From NCBI RefSeq assembly GCF_000315625.1, contig NW_005434667.1, positions 922,438 through 986,437 on the forward strand: a DNA stretch of 64,000 nt, in the 5' to 3' direction. Shown here one piece after another: positions 55,761 to 64,000 of this stretch. This stretch comes from Guillardia theta CCMP2712 (taxonomy: Eukaryota > Cryptophyceae > Pyrenomonadales > Geminigeraceae). The translations under genes and the position numbers were made by a program. The notes below the pieces were generated by a model that had not been told where the DNA came from, made no database searches, and saw only the letters and a list, made by a program, of their open reading frames with translations. Within the stretch, counting starts at the first letter, position 1; each line of letters starts with the position of its first letter.

Positions 55761-58700
55761 AAGTCAGAGGCAGCCATGACTCACCAATGGGTCTCGTCCA
55801 GGGGGAGCTGATTGAGGACGAGGGGGGCGGTGAAAGGAGGTCAACTCGCGCATCTTGGCCACTTGACTTTTCCTGCGGTGAGGTCACGAGCAAGGAGGAG
55901 GAGGAGGAGGAGGAGGAGGTGGTGGTGGTGGAGGAGGAGGAGGAGGAGGTGGTGGTGGTGTTGGAGGAGGAGTCAGGGGAAGTAGTTCGACACAAGATAG
56001 ACATGAGGAGGGGAAGGAGGAGGAGGAGAAGGAAACCTGCTCTTGCTAGCCCTTGTTCTCTCCGGCAGTTCCGCAACGTCCTCCTCCTCCTCCTCTATAG
56101 ACCTCGACTGGTCCTCTTTCTTTCCCAATCGAGCCACAACAGCCTCATAAGCATCAGCCGCTCCTCGAGAGATTGCCATGACGTTCTCTGCGAGCAGAGT
56201 GAATTGACGTTCTCTTCCCCCTCCTCCCCCTCCTCCTCCTCCTCCCTCTCTCCCTCCCTCCTTTAGGTCTATTCTGCTTTTCCTCCCCGTCCTATTCTAT
56301 TCTGCTTTTCCTCCCCGTCCTCGCACTCACTCATCTGCTTCAGCTCCACTGTCATCCGCCTATTCGCCTCCTCGAGCTCGGAAATGCGCGACACTGTCGT
56401 CCCATCGACCGTCTCTTCCCACGCCTGCGGCTGCTTCGACGCCTTCTCTTCCTCCCGGTCCTCCAGCAGCTCATCGGGGATGATATCAAGCCTTGCAGAC
56501 CGTCGGCCAACAGCAGAGAAGGGGCGGAGGGGGACGCGCGACGCTCTGAAGGGAATCTGATCCTCCTCGTCCATCTCAGTGACGCTCATCTCTTCCTCGT
56601 GCTGGAGGATCGAGCTGACGCTGTAAGCAGAGTTCCGTCTCCTCGTGGGGGAGGCGGGAGGAGAGGAAACGCTCCCTGTCATAGAGCCCCTGCGCTGGGG
56701 TGGAGATTCCATGGGGGAGGTGGCACGTCGGTGAGGTGCTACTGTCTCCTCCTGCTGGGAAACCAAGTCGAGGAGCTCCGAGTTCGCGTCCTCGGCCTGG
56801 CATGAGAATGAGAGGAAGGGAGGAGCAGGAGGAGTGTGGGAGAAGTGCAGGAGCGAGGGAAGGGAGAGGGGAAGTGGAGATGAAGGGCAGGGGAGGTGGA
56901 GCAGAAAGAGGAACAGGAAGAGGGGAGGAGTAGAGGACGAAGAAGAAAGGGGTGGGGAATGGGGAATGACCAGATGAAGCTTGTGATGTAGTTCGTTGAT
57001 CTTTTCAGACAGTTGCTGCGGAAAAAGGTGATTAGGAGAAATAAAAACGCAAGATATGCACAGGAGCAGGAGCAGGAGCAGGAGCAGCACGAGAGATGGA
57101 GAATCGATCATAACTCACCATCTTTTCGTTGAGAAAGTTCTTCTCTGACAACTTTGAATTCAAGTTCGAGGATGAGAGACGCTTGATTCTGACAGAACAG
57201 GATCAGGTACAGACAAATACTAGAACTAGCGCAGACAATCTCTATCTGCAAGAAGCATTTTTACCTTGTTGTCAACTGTTGGATTTCCTTGTCTTTCTCT
57301 TTGACCTGTCATCCACTCAGCCACAAACATTATTGCTGTCTTAGACATCTTGCCAGGTCCTTGTAATATGAAACAGAGAGTTGTTCAGCAATGTGACGAA
57401 CGTCGACAATGTTCTTCTGTTTCTCTTCTCTCTGCACGAAAGGTTACAAACATACTCAAAAGTCCCAATCGTCTCACCTCCATCCCCTGCTTCTTGACAG
57501 CTTCATACAGTTTCTTGTATTTGTCTCTCCACTGAGGTGCCAAGGTGACAAGGTTGAGATAGCGATCATTGAGATGAAACAGGCAGATGAAATAACAAGA
57601 GAAAAAACGAAGACAAGAAGAAAAGCTTGTACGGAAGAGAACAGCATCAGTACAACAACAATTTAAATCGCTGACGATCATTGATATACACATCATCTTT
57701 CTTTACATCACTGGCGATCAATGAACTGCACATCATTTTTCAGTACCTCCGCTGCATCCTTCTCGTTCTTCTCTGCCGCCTTCTGCAGTGAACGGATCTT
57801 TGCTTCCAATTCCTTCACATGACGTGAACAACAAGAAGAGCTCAGGCAGGTATTTGTTCACCTCAACTTGTTTGGACTTGGTCTGGTGCAGCTTCTCAAA
57901 CCTCTGAGCTTTCATCTGTCAATGCGCATCAGTGTTTTATTCCCTTGAAGATGGTTGGCTACTTGTTCTGATTGAAAGCTGGTGGAGGTGTAGGCAGTCC
58001 TTGCCTGTATATCCCATGAATGGCATGAAACAAGTGTTGTTACATCACATTCTTCAACTCCAACTCCAACAACTTCAGCTTCGCTTGTAAACTTTCATTC
58101 TCTGCCTGGTGCGTCCGATAAGAAACTCCAGCAAGACTTTGTTGGACCTGATTACCTCAATCATTGCTAACTTCTTAATCTCATTCTTGTAATGCGACGT
58201 CTTGGCATTGTGCTGAGCCTAATGGAAGGAAAATTGACAAGGTCGACAACGAGTCTTTAAATTTCACCTCGAGTTTCTTTCTTGATAACAAATTTTCGGC
58301 CTTGAGAGTCTGAATCTCACTTTCTGCGAATCATCATCATCATAAGTTTTTTCAAACCCTAAACCCCTAAACCCTAAACCCTGCCAGGCTAGCCTATCCT
58401 CCTCCTCCTCCTCCTCCTCCTCCTCCTCCTCCTCCTCCTCCTCCTCCTCCTCCTCCTTGTCTCAACCACCATCATCACTTACCCAGCCCTGAAACTCTTA
58501 GCACTTGTGCCTCCTGCTGCTTCAACTGACGCTCCTTCTCCTCGATCACCCTCTGAAGCTTCTCGTTCTCTTCCCCTTTAGCCCTCATCTGCAGCACCAG
58601 CGCCATCTGGTCGCTCTTTACTTGATCGATCAGATTCTTTGTGTCCGTTAGAGCTGAATCCTTGGCGAGCTCCGCGTCCTGCTCATGTCTCACTCCCTCC

Positions 58701-59489
58701 TCCTCCCCAGCTCTTCCCTCGGGACCTCGAGCTTGTCCTTTGCTTCCTCCGCAATGCTCAATGCTCGCAGCTGCCCATCCTGTGCCTGATTTCAAACCAT
58801 GTCACCTTACACCCAGCATATCCCCAGCAATCTACAGCCTCACCGCCTGCACTTTCTCCTTGAGATCTTTCGCATTTCTCTGCGCTTCCTCATACGCAAG
58901 TTTGAGCTGGCAAGAAAGTCATGGAGATCCGCCTCTTCTCCATCATCCCGACAGTCACCTGAGCACGAAGTTCGAGCTCCGAGTCTTCGTAGGAAGACAG
59001 CAAACTTCTGATGTGCGTTCGGATGTACGAGAGGATCACCTTCAAGAACTCCATCACAACCTGTCTGCAAGAATTGACAATATCTCACCATCGGATTCGC
59101 CTTGTTGAGCGCGCGATGCTCTGCTTCCATTTCCTCGGACTGGAACGGCAAATGTCAGGACTCCTTGCTGTGCCCTCAGATTGCAGTCGCAGATTCATCA
59201 CCACTGTCAGCGCCTTCCTTTCCTTGATCTCGATGAACAGGGACACGAGAGCTGCAGAAATTGAGTGCAACAACTTCTGCTCCGTGCTCCCTCTGTCCTT
59301 TTGTGCGAGCAGCTCAGCATACTTTGTCCGCTGGGATTGAACTTCCTTCTCATGGGAAGAGATTAGCTCACGAACCCGACTCTGAAGAGACTCTTTCTCG
59401 AACTGCAGTCGTTCAATCAGCTTCTTGTTTTCTAGCGCCTCCAGTTTCGATGAGCTCTGTTTGCCTTCCTTCTTCTCCTTCCCCTCCAT
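55526..59489 (-). CDS. coiled-coil protein, possible ciliary/cytoskeletal
   Basis: ATG 59489 (MEGKEKKEGKQSSSK) begins a long coiled coil: KLIERLQFEKESLQSRVREL, HEKEVQSQRTKYAELLAQKD. Later exons give KNLIDQVKSDQMALVLQMRA, EEKERQLKQQEAQVL and PQWRDKYKKLYEAVKKQGME. The C-terminal part is Ser/Pro/Arg-rich (SPPQRRGSMTGSVSSPPASP, RRRNSAYSVSSILQHEEEMS). Phase-1 splicing then adds NVMAISRGAADAYEAVVARL, KMRELTSFHRPPRPQSAPPG and a last exon with stop at 55526. The RPQSAP motif is common in ciliary and microtubule proteins, which is the only hint of function. The end is 44 bp from the end of the convergent coiled-coil gene. Introns hold CAGGAG and CTC repeats and a telomere-like tract. Confidence 0.7.
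55710..55762. repeat. CAGGAG hexamer array, intronic
   Basis: About eight tandem CAGGAG units in the last intron of the minus-strand coiled-coil gene. Related GGAGCA repeats occur at 57061-57090 in another of its introns. Confidence 0.85.
58354..58381. repeat. short interstitial telomere-like repeat (AAACCCT)
   Basis: Four consecutive units, three AAACCCT and one AAACCCCT, within an intron of the minus-strand coiled-coil gene. The unit is identical to plant/algal-type TTTAGGG telomere repeats read on the other strand. Confidence 0.85.
58399..58457. repeat. CTC trinucleotide microsatellite, intronic
   Basis: About 19 perfect CTC units directly next to the telomere-like tract in the same intron. 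Confidence 0.95.
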
Positions 59490-59918
59490 TTTCGAACGAG
59501 CAGCAATCTATTCCGGCGAGTTTCACAGCGAAGCGGCGATCCCAATTGTCAGATCTTGAGTCTTATGAAGCATTGAGCCTGAGGTCACCTCTAAGTACAT
59601 ATCAGAGCTCTCATCTCTCATCTCATCGTCGCTGCCTCTCCTCCTCGCCATCTTCTATCGCCAGCTCCCATCGACCGCATTTCGACTCGCCCTCCCGACA
59701 TACATGGGACCGTTGAAACTCATCACCCTCCTTCACCAGTTGTGCCCCTCGTCCCCCTGCTCGTCCCCATTCAACTCCGAGCCTGCCTCAGCTGCAATTC
59801 CGACTACCCAGTGGGGGGTCCTTAAAGTTACGACGGATTCAGTACGGGTCCATTGACAATCAAATATACGGGTACATAGTTACATTTAACAAAACGAGGG
59901 GGTGGGGTTAGGTTTCGG
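59490..59918. other. divergent intergenic region with a G-rich island
   Basis: The 5' flanks of the coiled-coil gene (minus) and thymidylate kinase (plus). Bases 59815-59912 have GGGGGGTCC, CGGGTACAT and GGGGGTGGGGTTAGG words, a small G-rich island. No gene. Confidence 0.5.
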
Positions 59919-60921
59919 ATGCGGGCTACTTGGCGGGAAGCCATGGGAGGACGAGGCGCTCTGATTGTGCTGGAGGGACTGGACAGGTCAGGGAAGTCGA
60001 CTCAGGTACGAGAAGTATGCTGTGTCCTGCGATAGCCACCTCTTGAAGTATGCTGTGTCCTGCGATCGCCACCTCTTGAAGTATGCTGTGTCCTGCGATC
60101 GCCACCTCTTGAAGTATGCTGTGTCCTGCGATGGGGTATCCCTTGTGTGGAGGAAGTGGAAGGCGTCATGGAGGAGCGAGTGCTCCTAACATACATCGTC
60201 TAGGTGATCCGGCTCGTAGAAAAGTTGGTTTCCATGGGAAAGAAGGCCTCGAAAATGAATTTCCCAGACCGAACTACGACGGTAGGGGGTCTTATCAACG
60301 AGTACCTGCAGAGCGGGAAGGACTTGGGTAACAGTTGGGTGCATGCGACATACTGTGATTCTGCTTCAGATGACGCCGTAATCCACCTGCTCTTTTCTGC
60401 CAATCGCTGGGAAGCCACGAGATCGATTCGCGACCGCCTCTCATCTGGAGAGACCTTGATTGTAGATAGATACGCGTACTCTGGTGTGGCCTTCAGTGCC
60501 GCCAAGGGGACGCTGGACATCGAATGGTGCAAAGGCCCAGACAGGGGTCTACCAGCACCAGACTGCGTCATTTATCTTGATGTCTCTTCGGTATGCAGCA
60601 TTGTCATGCTGATATGAGACGTGCTCTTGATCTCGCCGCCAGGATGTTGCAAAGCAAAGGGGGGGGTACGGAGAGGAACGTTACGAGAAAGAAGAGTTCC
60701 AAAAGAAGGTCTGCAATGTTGAATGATTCCATGCGAAAGAGATGAAAGGAGTTTAGGTGCGAACCTGCTTCGAAGCATTGATGTCACAAGAGCCTGCAAT
60801 GTGGAGACGAGTGGATGCAAACAAGACTATGGATGAGGTCACCGAAGAGATTGAAGGGATTGCCACAAAAATCGTTGACCAAGTGACCGACAAACCTATC
60901 GGCTCACTGTGGACGAAATGA
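59919..60921 (+). CDS. thymidylate kinase (dTMP kinase)
   Basis: It phosphorylates dTMP to dTDP in DNA precursor synthesis. The P-loop GLDRSGKST is at the end of exon 1 (LIVLEGLDRSGKSTQ). After a 198-nt intron (60006-60203) comes VIRLVEKLVSMGKKASKMNF, then PDRTTTVGGLINEYLQ. A second intron then joins phase 1 to DDAVIHLLFSANRWE (the family's LLFSANRWE motif). TLIVDRYAYSGVAFSAAKG holds the DR(Y/W) motif, and CVIYLDVSS and RGGYGEERYE (lid region) follow. The C-terminal helix, TMDEVTEEIEGIATKIVDQV, ends at TGA 60919-60921. All key motifs are intact. The ATG at 59919 or a second one at 59943 could be used. No targeting peptide is evident, so it is probably cytosolic or nuclear. Confidence 0.95.
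60013..60132. repeat. 33-bp minisatellite in thymidylate kinase intron 1
   Basis: About 3.7 head-to-tail copies of a 33-bp unit beginning AAGTATGCTGTGTCCTGCGA, nearly identical (one TAGCC/TCGCC difference). It lies entirely inside the first intron. All frames are open across three copies, giving spurious repeat ORFs. Confidence 0.93.
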
Positions 60922-62624
60922 ATTTAACCGTCGCAAACTGATGGAATGCACTGAAAATTCACGTCTTTTTATGCACAAATGCTGCTCGTTATTCCCTTCA
61001 GCAGCAGAACAACGCTCACAGGATTGCAATGACGAATTTTGTGCCGACTGCGTCGAAGAGACCATCGGTGTTTATCATTCGGATGCAGCCACCGTAAGTG
61101 TTCGTTTCGGCGAGTCTCATTTACTAATGGCTGGACGCTCTCCGTGCCCCTTCACACTGGGCGCCCCGATAAACCGTGACTCTGTGACTGCACAGCGACG
61201 CAATCAGCCGGGCAGCTGAGTTGAAATTGAGCAGATCATGTGACAGATTATGCTTTGATCCATCGCTACCGGGCCTCAGGGCCTTCTTGGGCCAGTGCTA
61301 CATACAAGTTCCTGATCAGGAATCGGACTCCGGGACACAATCCACCGTGGCACCGTAGGCCGGCGGGTTCACGGTTGGCCGGGCGGCGGGACGGTGTCCG
61401 ACTCGCGCATCACTGAGTGATGATCAAACCGGGCCGGGCAGTGCCACTGAGTCCGAACTTTACTTGAACTTCACTGAGACTGAATGCCTGGGGACGTGAC
61501 TGGGCCGAGAGGGAGATATGACCACCAGGGCCAGGCGGCTGAAAAATTGTCGGACGGTACGGAGTCCCTACCCGAGTTCAGTGAAAAAGCTAATTCAATG
61601 GTTGAAATTTGAACATGTCTGTGTCAATTTGAAATTTGACCACAACAATAACTTGAACCGGAATGCTAGATAATTTTTAGATTTTAAAAATTAAGTTGTA
61701 CTTTTCAATTCTTACTGGAAATAATATCTGAATTTTGAGTCCTAAAGCATTAACTGCAATTGAGATACCTACTAAAATAAAATCTCTATATATGATTTTA
61801 CATGTGATATAGAAAATAAAATGTTTTTAGTATTCCCCGCTTTCATGCACTCGTAGTGCAGATGCTTATGATGTTTTCAAATAGTGGATTCGGCGGACAC
61901 GTTTTCTCTGGTCCTCCTCCTTACAATGGTCTTCGTCGCCATCACTCCTTTCATTGTCGCCCCATCTTGCTGTCCTCTACCCCAGCAGCTTCCCCCGTAT
62001 GCTTCATCTTCTTTTCCTTCTCGTTCTCATGGCAAAGTACTTCCTTTTGCCCTGTATCTCCCAAATACGCCCCTCATCTGCTTACTCGCGTTTCGTCTCC
62101 TTTTTTACCTCCACACTACCATCAACTTCATCCATTTGTACTTCTATTCTGTATCCATGTATCTGTTCAAGACTGTATGAACTCCTTCTGCATGCTCATC
62201 ACGAGCTCAATTCTCTCTCCGATATGTTTTGACTTTCATTTCTCTCACGGTCATCTTGTGCTCTATGAAAACTTCAAACTTTCATATCTCGGATTTCAGA
62301 CAATTTCAATTAGGTTCTTGTCCCATCAATTTCCTTCCTTTTGATGATGTTGAGCCTACACAGCACTGTGGCATCTGTCACCCTTCATCTTGTTGATGTT
62401 GTCGGTAATGAATCACCCCATCACTTTCTGTGCGATTATCATTCAAATCTTGTCTAAATTTGACACTCTAAAATTGACACTTCTTTATTGAAAAATATGT
62501 GAAGATAACCAGAAGAACAATTGATGATAACTAGGTAGTCACTGACAAGTTGCTCGTGATTGGCAGGTTGCATGAAACAAGGTCCAAGTAAAGCGACAGC
62601 TTGAAACTGATTTTGTCTTAAAAC
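60922..62624. other. 1.7-kb intergenic region with GC block then A+T-rich DNA
   Basis: Bases 60922-61250 are the 3' flank of thymidylate kinase with one Cys-containing frame that lacks family features. Bases 61260-61580 are a GC-rich GAGTC/CACTGA-word block. Bases 61600-61850 are strongly A+T-rich. The rest, to 62624, is unstructured with pyrimidine-rich patches, and includes the 5' flank of the histidine kinase. Confidence 0.55.
61260..61580. repeat. GC-rich GAGTC-word block, third copy of the type
   Basis: It contains CGGACTCCGGG, GTCCGACTC, CACTGAGTGATG, CACTGAGTCC and GCCGGGCAG-type words in the style of the blocks at 8560-8975 and 18710-19280. No flanking CCCCTACC island is immediately adjacent. 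Similarity is by shared short words, not clean alignment. Confidence 0.5.
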
Positions 62625-64000
62625 ATGCATCCGCTGCACGTCCCAGCACCGATTCCTGATGATGACGAAGACAGAGTTCACTTCCTCAACACCCTGAGGA
62701 TTCTTGACACCGAGGCAGAGCACTCGTTCGATCGGATAACAGAAGCCGCCTCGGTCATCTTCAAAGTACCCATCGCTCTTGTCAGTCTGGTGGACAGGGA
62801 ACGTCAGTGGTTCAAGTCAGCTGTCGGTGTCGATGTTTGTCAGACCCATAGGGATGTTGCTTTCTGCGCCCATGCGATCCTGCCCAAAGAGCCAAAAGTA
62901 TTCATTGTGAATGACACTTATGAAGATGAGAGGTTCAAGTACAGCGACCTTGTTCTCGGCGAGCCCTACATACGCTTCTACGCAGGGGCACCGTTAGTGC
63001 TGTACACGGATGACGGCATGTGGAAGCTGGGAACCATCTGCATCATCGACCAGAAGCCTCGGACGCTGCGAGATGACGAGGTTCTCCTGCTGGAGATGCT
63101 CGGGCGCTTGGTCGTGGCAGAGATCGAACTGAGGGAGAAGCTAGCGAAGAAGCACAGAGAGAGGATCGATGAGGTGCATGAGGGAGCGCAAGTGTGGGCG
63201 AAGGAGATGAACACGGCTTACATCGGACAAGTCGCTCACGACCTCCGCACTCCTCTCAATAGCTTCTACCTTGGCTTGCAAGCTCTTTCCAGCACTCCTT
63301 TGACTTCGGAGCAGAAGAGCCTCATCGATACAATGGAGATCTCCGCAGAGCTGATGTCGTTGACCTGCACCAAAGCCATCGATCACACCAAGTCAACCAT
63401 GGGGAAGGATCTGCATGCAGCCCGCGGGGCGTTCGACCTCGAGAAGATGCTCAGGAAGAGTGAGAAAGTTGTGCTGGGGTACACGCACCAGTCCATCGAT
63501 GTCTCCTATGAGTTCGTAATCAAGGCGGGAGTGTACAAGAAGATCATCTCGGATGAGGATTGGGTGTGGCAGATGCTCATGAACTACCTTTGCAACGCTA
63601 GGAAGTTCACCACCCATGGGTACATCAGGACGACTGTTTCTCTCTCCAAGTCAAGGGAGGGGAAGAGCATGATCAGGTTCTCAGTGGCGGACACCGGTAT
63701 CGGCGTCGACAAGGACAAGATGGACCTCCTCTTCAAGCCCTTCGGGCAGCTGCAGGACTTCAGCGGAGGAACAGGCCTAGGTTTGTTCTCTGTGAGAGAG
63801 AAAGCGATCAAGTTGGGAGGAGCGTGTGGGGTTACGATGAACGAGCCCAAGGGGACGATTTTCTGGTTTGAAGTTCCTTACGTCCCGATTACCAACGACG
63901 ACGATGGAGTGTGCTCGACAGCTCTCGCTGCTCTCACTTGCGACGTCAAGTGGAAGGCGCAGGACTCCCAGCTGAAGGTGAACAAGGAGGGGAGCAAGAA
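62625..64000 (+). CDS. GAF-domain sensor histidine kinase (partial, runs off window)
   Basis: ATG 62625 starts a protein uninterrupted by introns to the window end (458 codons seen). A GAF domain spans residues about 20-175 (SFDRITEAASVIF, VSLVDRERQWFKSAVG, FCAHAIL, GTICIIDQKPRTL). The dimerisation/phosphoacceptor motif is VAHDLRTPLNS, with the His at about residue 208. The ATPase domain has N-box NYLCNARKFT, G1 DTGIGV, F-box LFKPFGQLQ and G2 GTGLGLF, all intact. It should autophosphorylate and pass phosphate to a receiver, possibly fused downstream beyond 64000. Such bacterial-type hybrid kinases occur in algae. The absence of introns in an intron-rich region is notable. No targeting peptide or membrane helix is seen, so it is probably soluble. 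Confidence 0.93.
   Translation, partial: MHPLHVPAPIPDDDEDRVHFLNTLRILDTEAEHSFDRITEAASVIFKVPIALVSLVDRERQWFKSAVGVDVCQTHRDVAFCAHAILPKEPKVFIVNDTYEDERFKYSDLVLGEPYIRFYAGAPLVLYTDDGMWKLGTICIIDQKPRTLRDDEVLLLEMLGRLVVAEIELREKLAKKHRERIDEVHEGAQVWAKEMNTAYIGQVAHDLRTPLNSFYLGLQALSSTPLTSEQKSLIDTMEISAELMSLTCTKAIDHTKSTMGKDLHAARGAFDLEKMLRKSEKVVLGYTHQSIDVSYEFVIKAGVYKKIISDEDWVWQMLMNYLCNARKFTTHGYIRTTVSLSKSREGKSMIRFSVADTGIGVDKDKMDLLFKPFGQLQDFSGGTGLGLFSVREKAIKLGGACGVTMNEPKGTIFWFEVPYVPITNDDDGVCSTALAALTCDVKWKAQDSQLKVNKEGSK

Noticed and set aside
58354-58381. A chromosome end
   Set aside because: Only four telomere-like units, inside an intron with gene sequence on both sides.
60941-61219. Cys-rich 92-codon plus-strand frame after thymidylate kinase
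   Set aside because: It lies in the probable 3' flank, lacks recognisable motifs, and no splice sites link it to the kinase.

Overview
The window looks like nuclear DNA of a cryptophyte alga, most likely Guillardia theta or a close relative (inferred, not searched). Almost every gene needs many short GT-AG introns (about 40-60 nt) to read through. Genes are dense on both strands, with gaps of tens to a few hundred bases. Two proteins (a LON-domain protein and a RsfS-type ribosome factor) begin with a short signal peptide followed directly by a Phe-led basic stretch, the form expected for a plastid of red-algal origin behind four membranes. A third has a signal peptide followed by PUB, UVR and, in nearby exons, UBX modules, which suggests a Cdc48 cofactor of the periplastid compartment. 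There is one assembly gap of 100 N at 29295-29394.

Layout. 0.7-7.6 kb: a tentative small gene, MLH1 (minus), a very long CAGT tetranucleotide array, and a NIPA-type transporter (minus). 9.8-18.3 kb: an EF-hand protein, a small hydrophobic-hairpin membrane protein, an unrecognised one-TM protein, a large acidic protein with a degenerate endonuclease/exonuclease/phosphatase-like domain, and two unrecognised minus-strand genes. 19.8-29.3 kb: plastid LON-domain protein, mitochondrial ribosomal protein mL41 and a protein kinase (divergent pair), an ankyrin-repeat protein, then the PUB-UVR and UBX exons. 30-43.4 kb: PDZ/coiled-coil protein with polyglutamine, a secreted-type unknown, cytosolic tryptophanyl-tRNA synthetase, a METTL13-like methyltransferase, and a giant membrane protein with a mucin-like ectodomain. 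43.9-51.4 kb: a membrane-anchored gene with an internal tandem duplication, AP-4 epsilon adaptin, and plastid RsfS. 52.6-64 kb: two convergent coiled-coil genes, thymidylate kinase, and the 5' part of a GAF-histidine kinase that runs off the window.

Between genes, and apparently only there, are islands rich in CCCCTACCC on the left and GGGGTAGGG on the right. Several switch strand sharply in the middle, and two lie next to unusual GC-rich blocks dense in GAGTC/CACTGA words. I recognise no known element that explains them. They are the best candidate here for something undescribed. The genes form no operon-like pathway; the shared themes are organelle targeting and translation (LON, mL41, RsfS, TrpRS), membrane traffic (AP-4) and genome maintenance (MLH1, thymidylate kinase).
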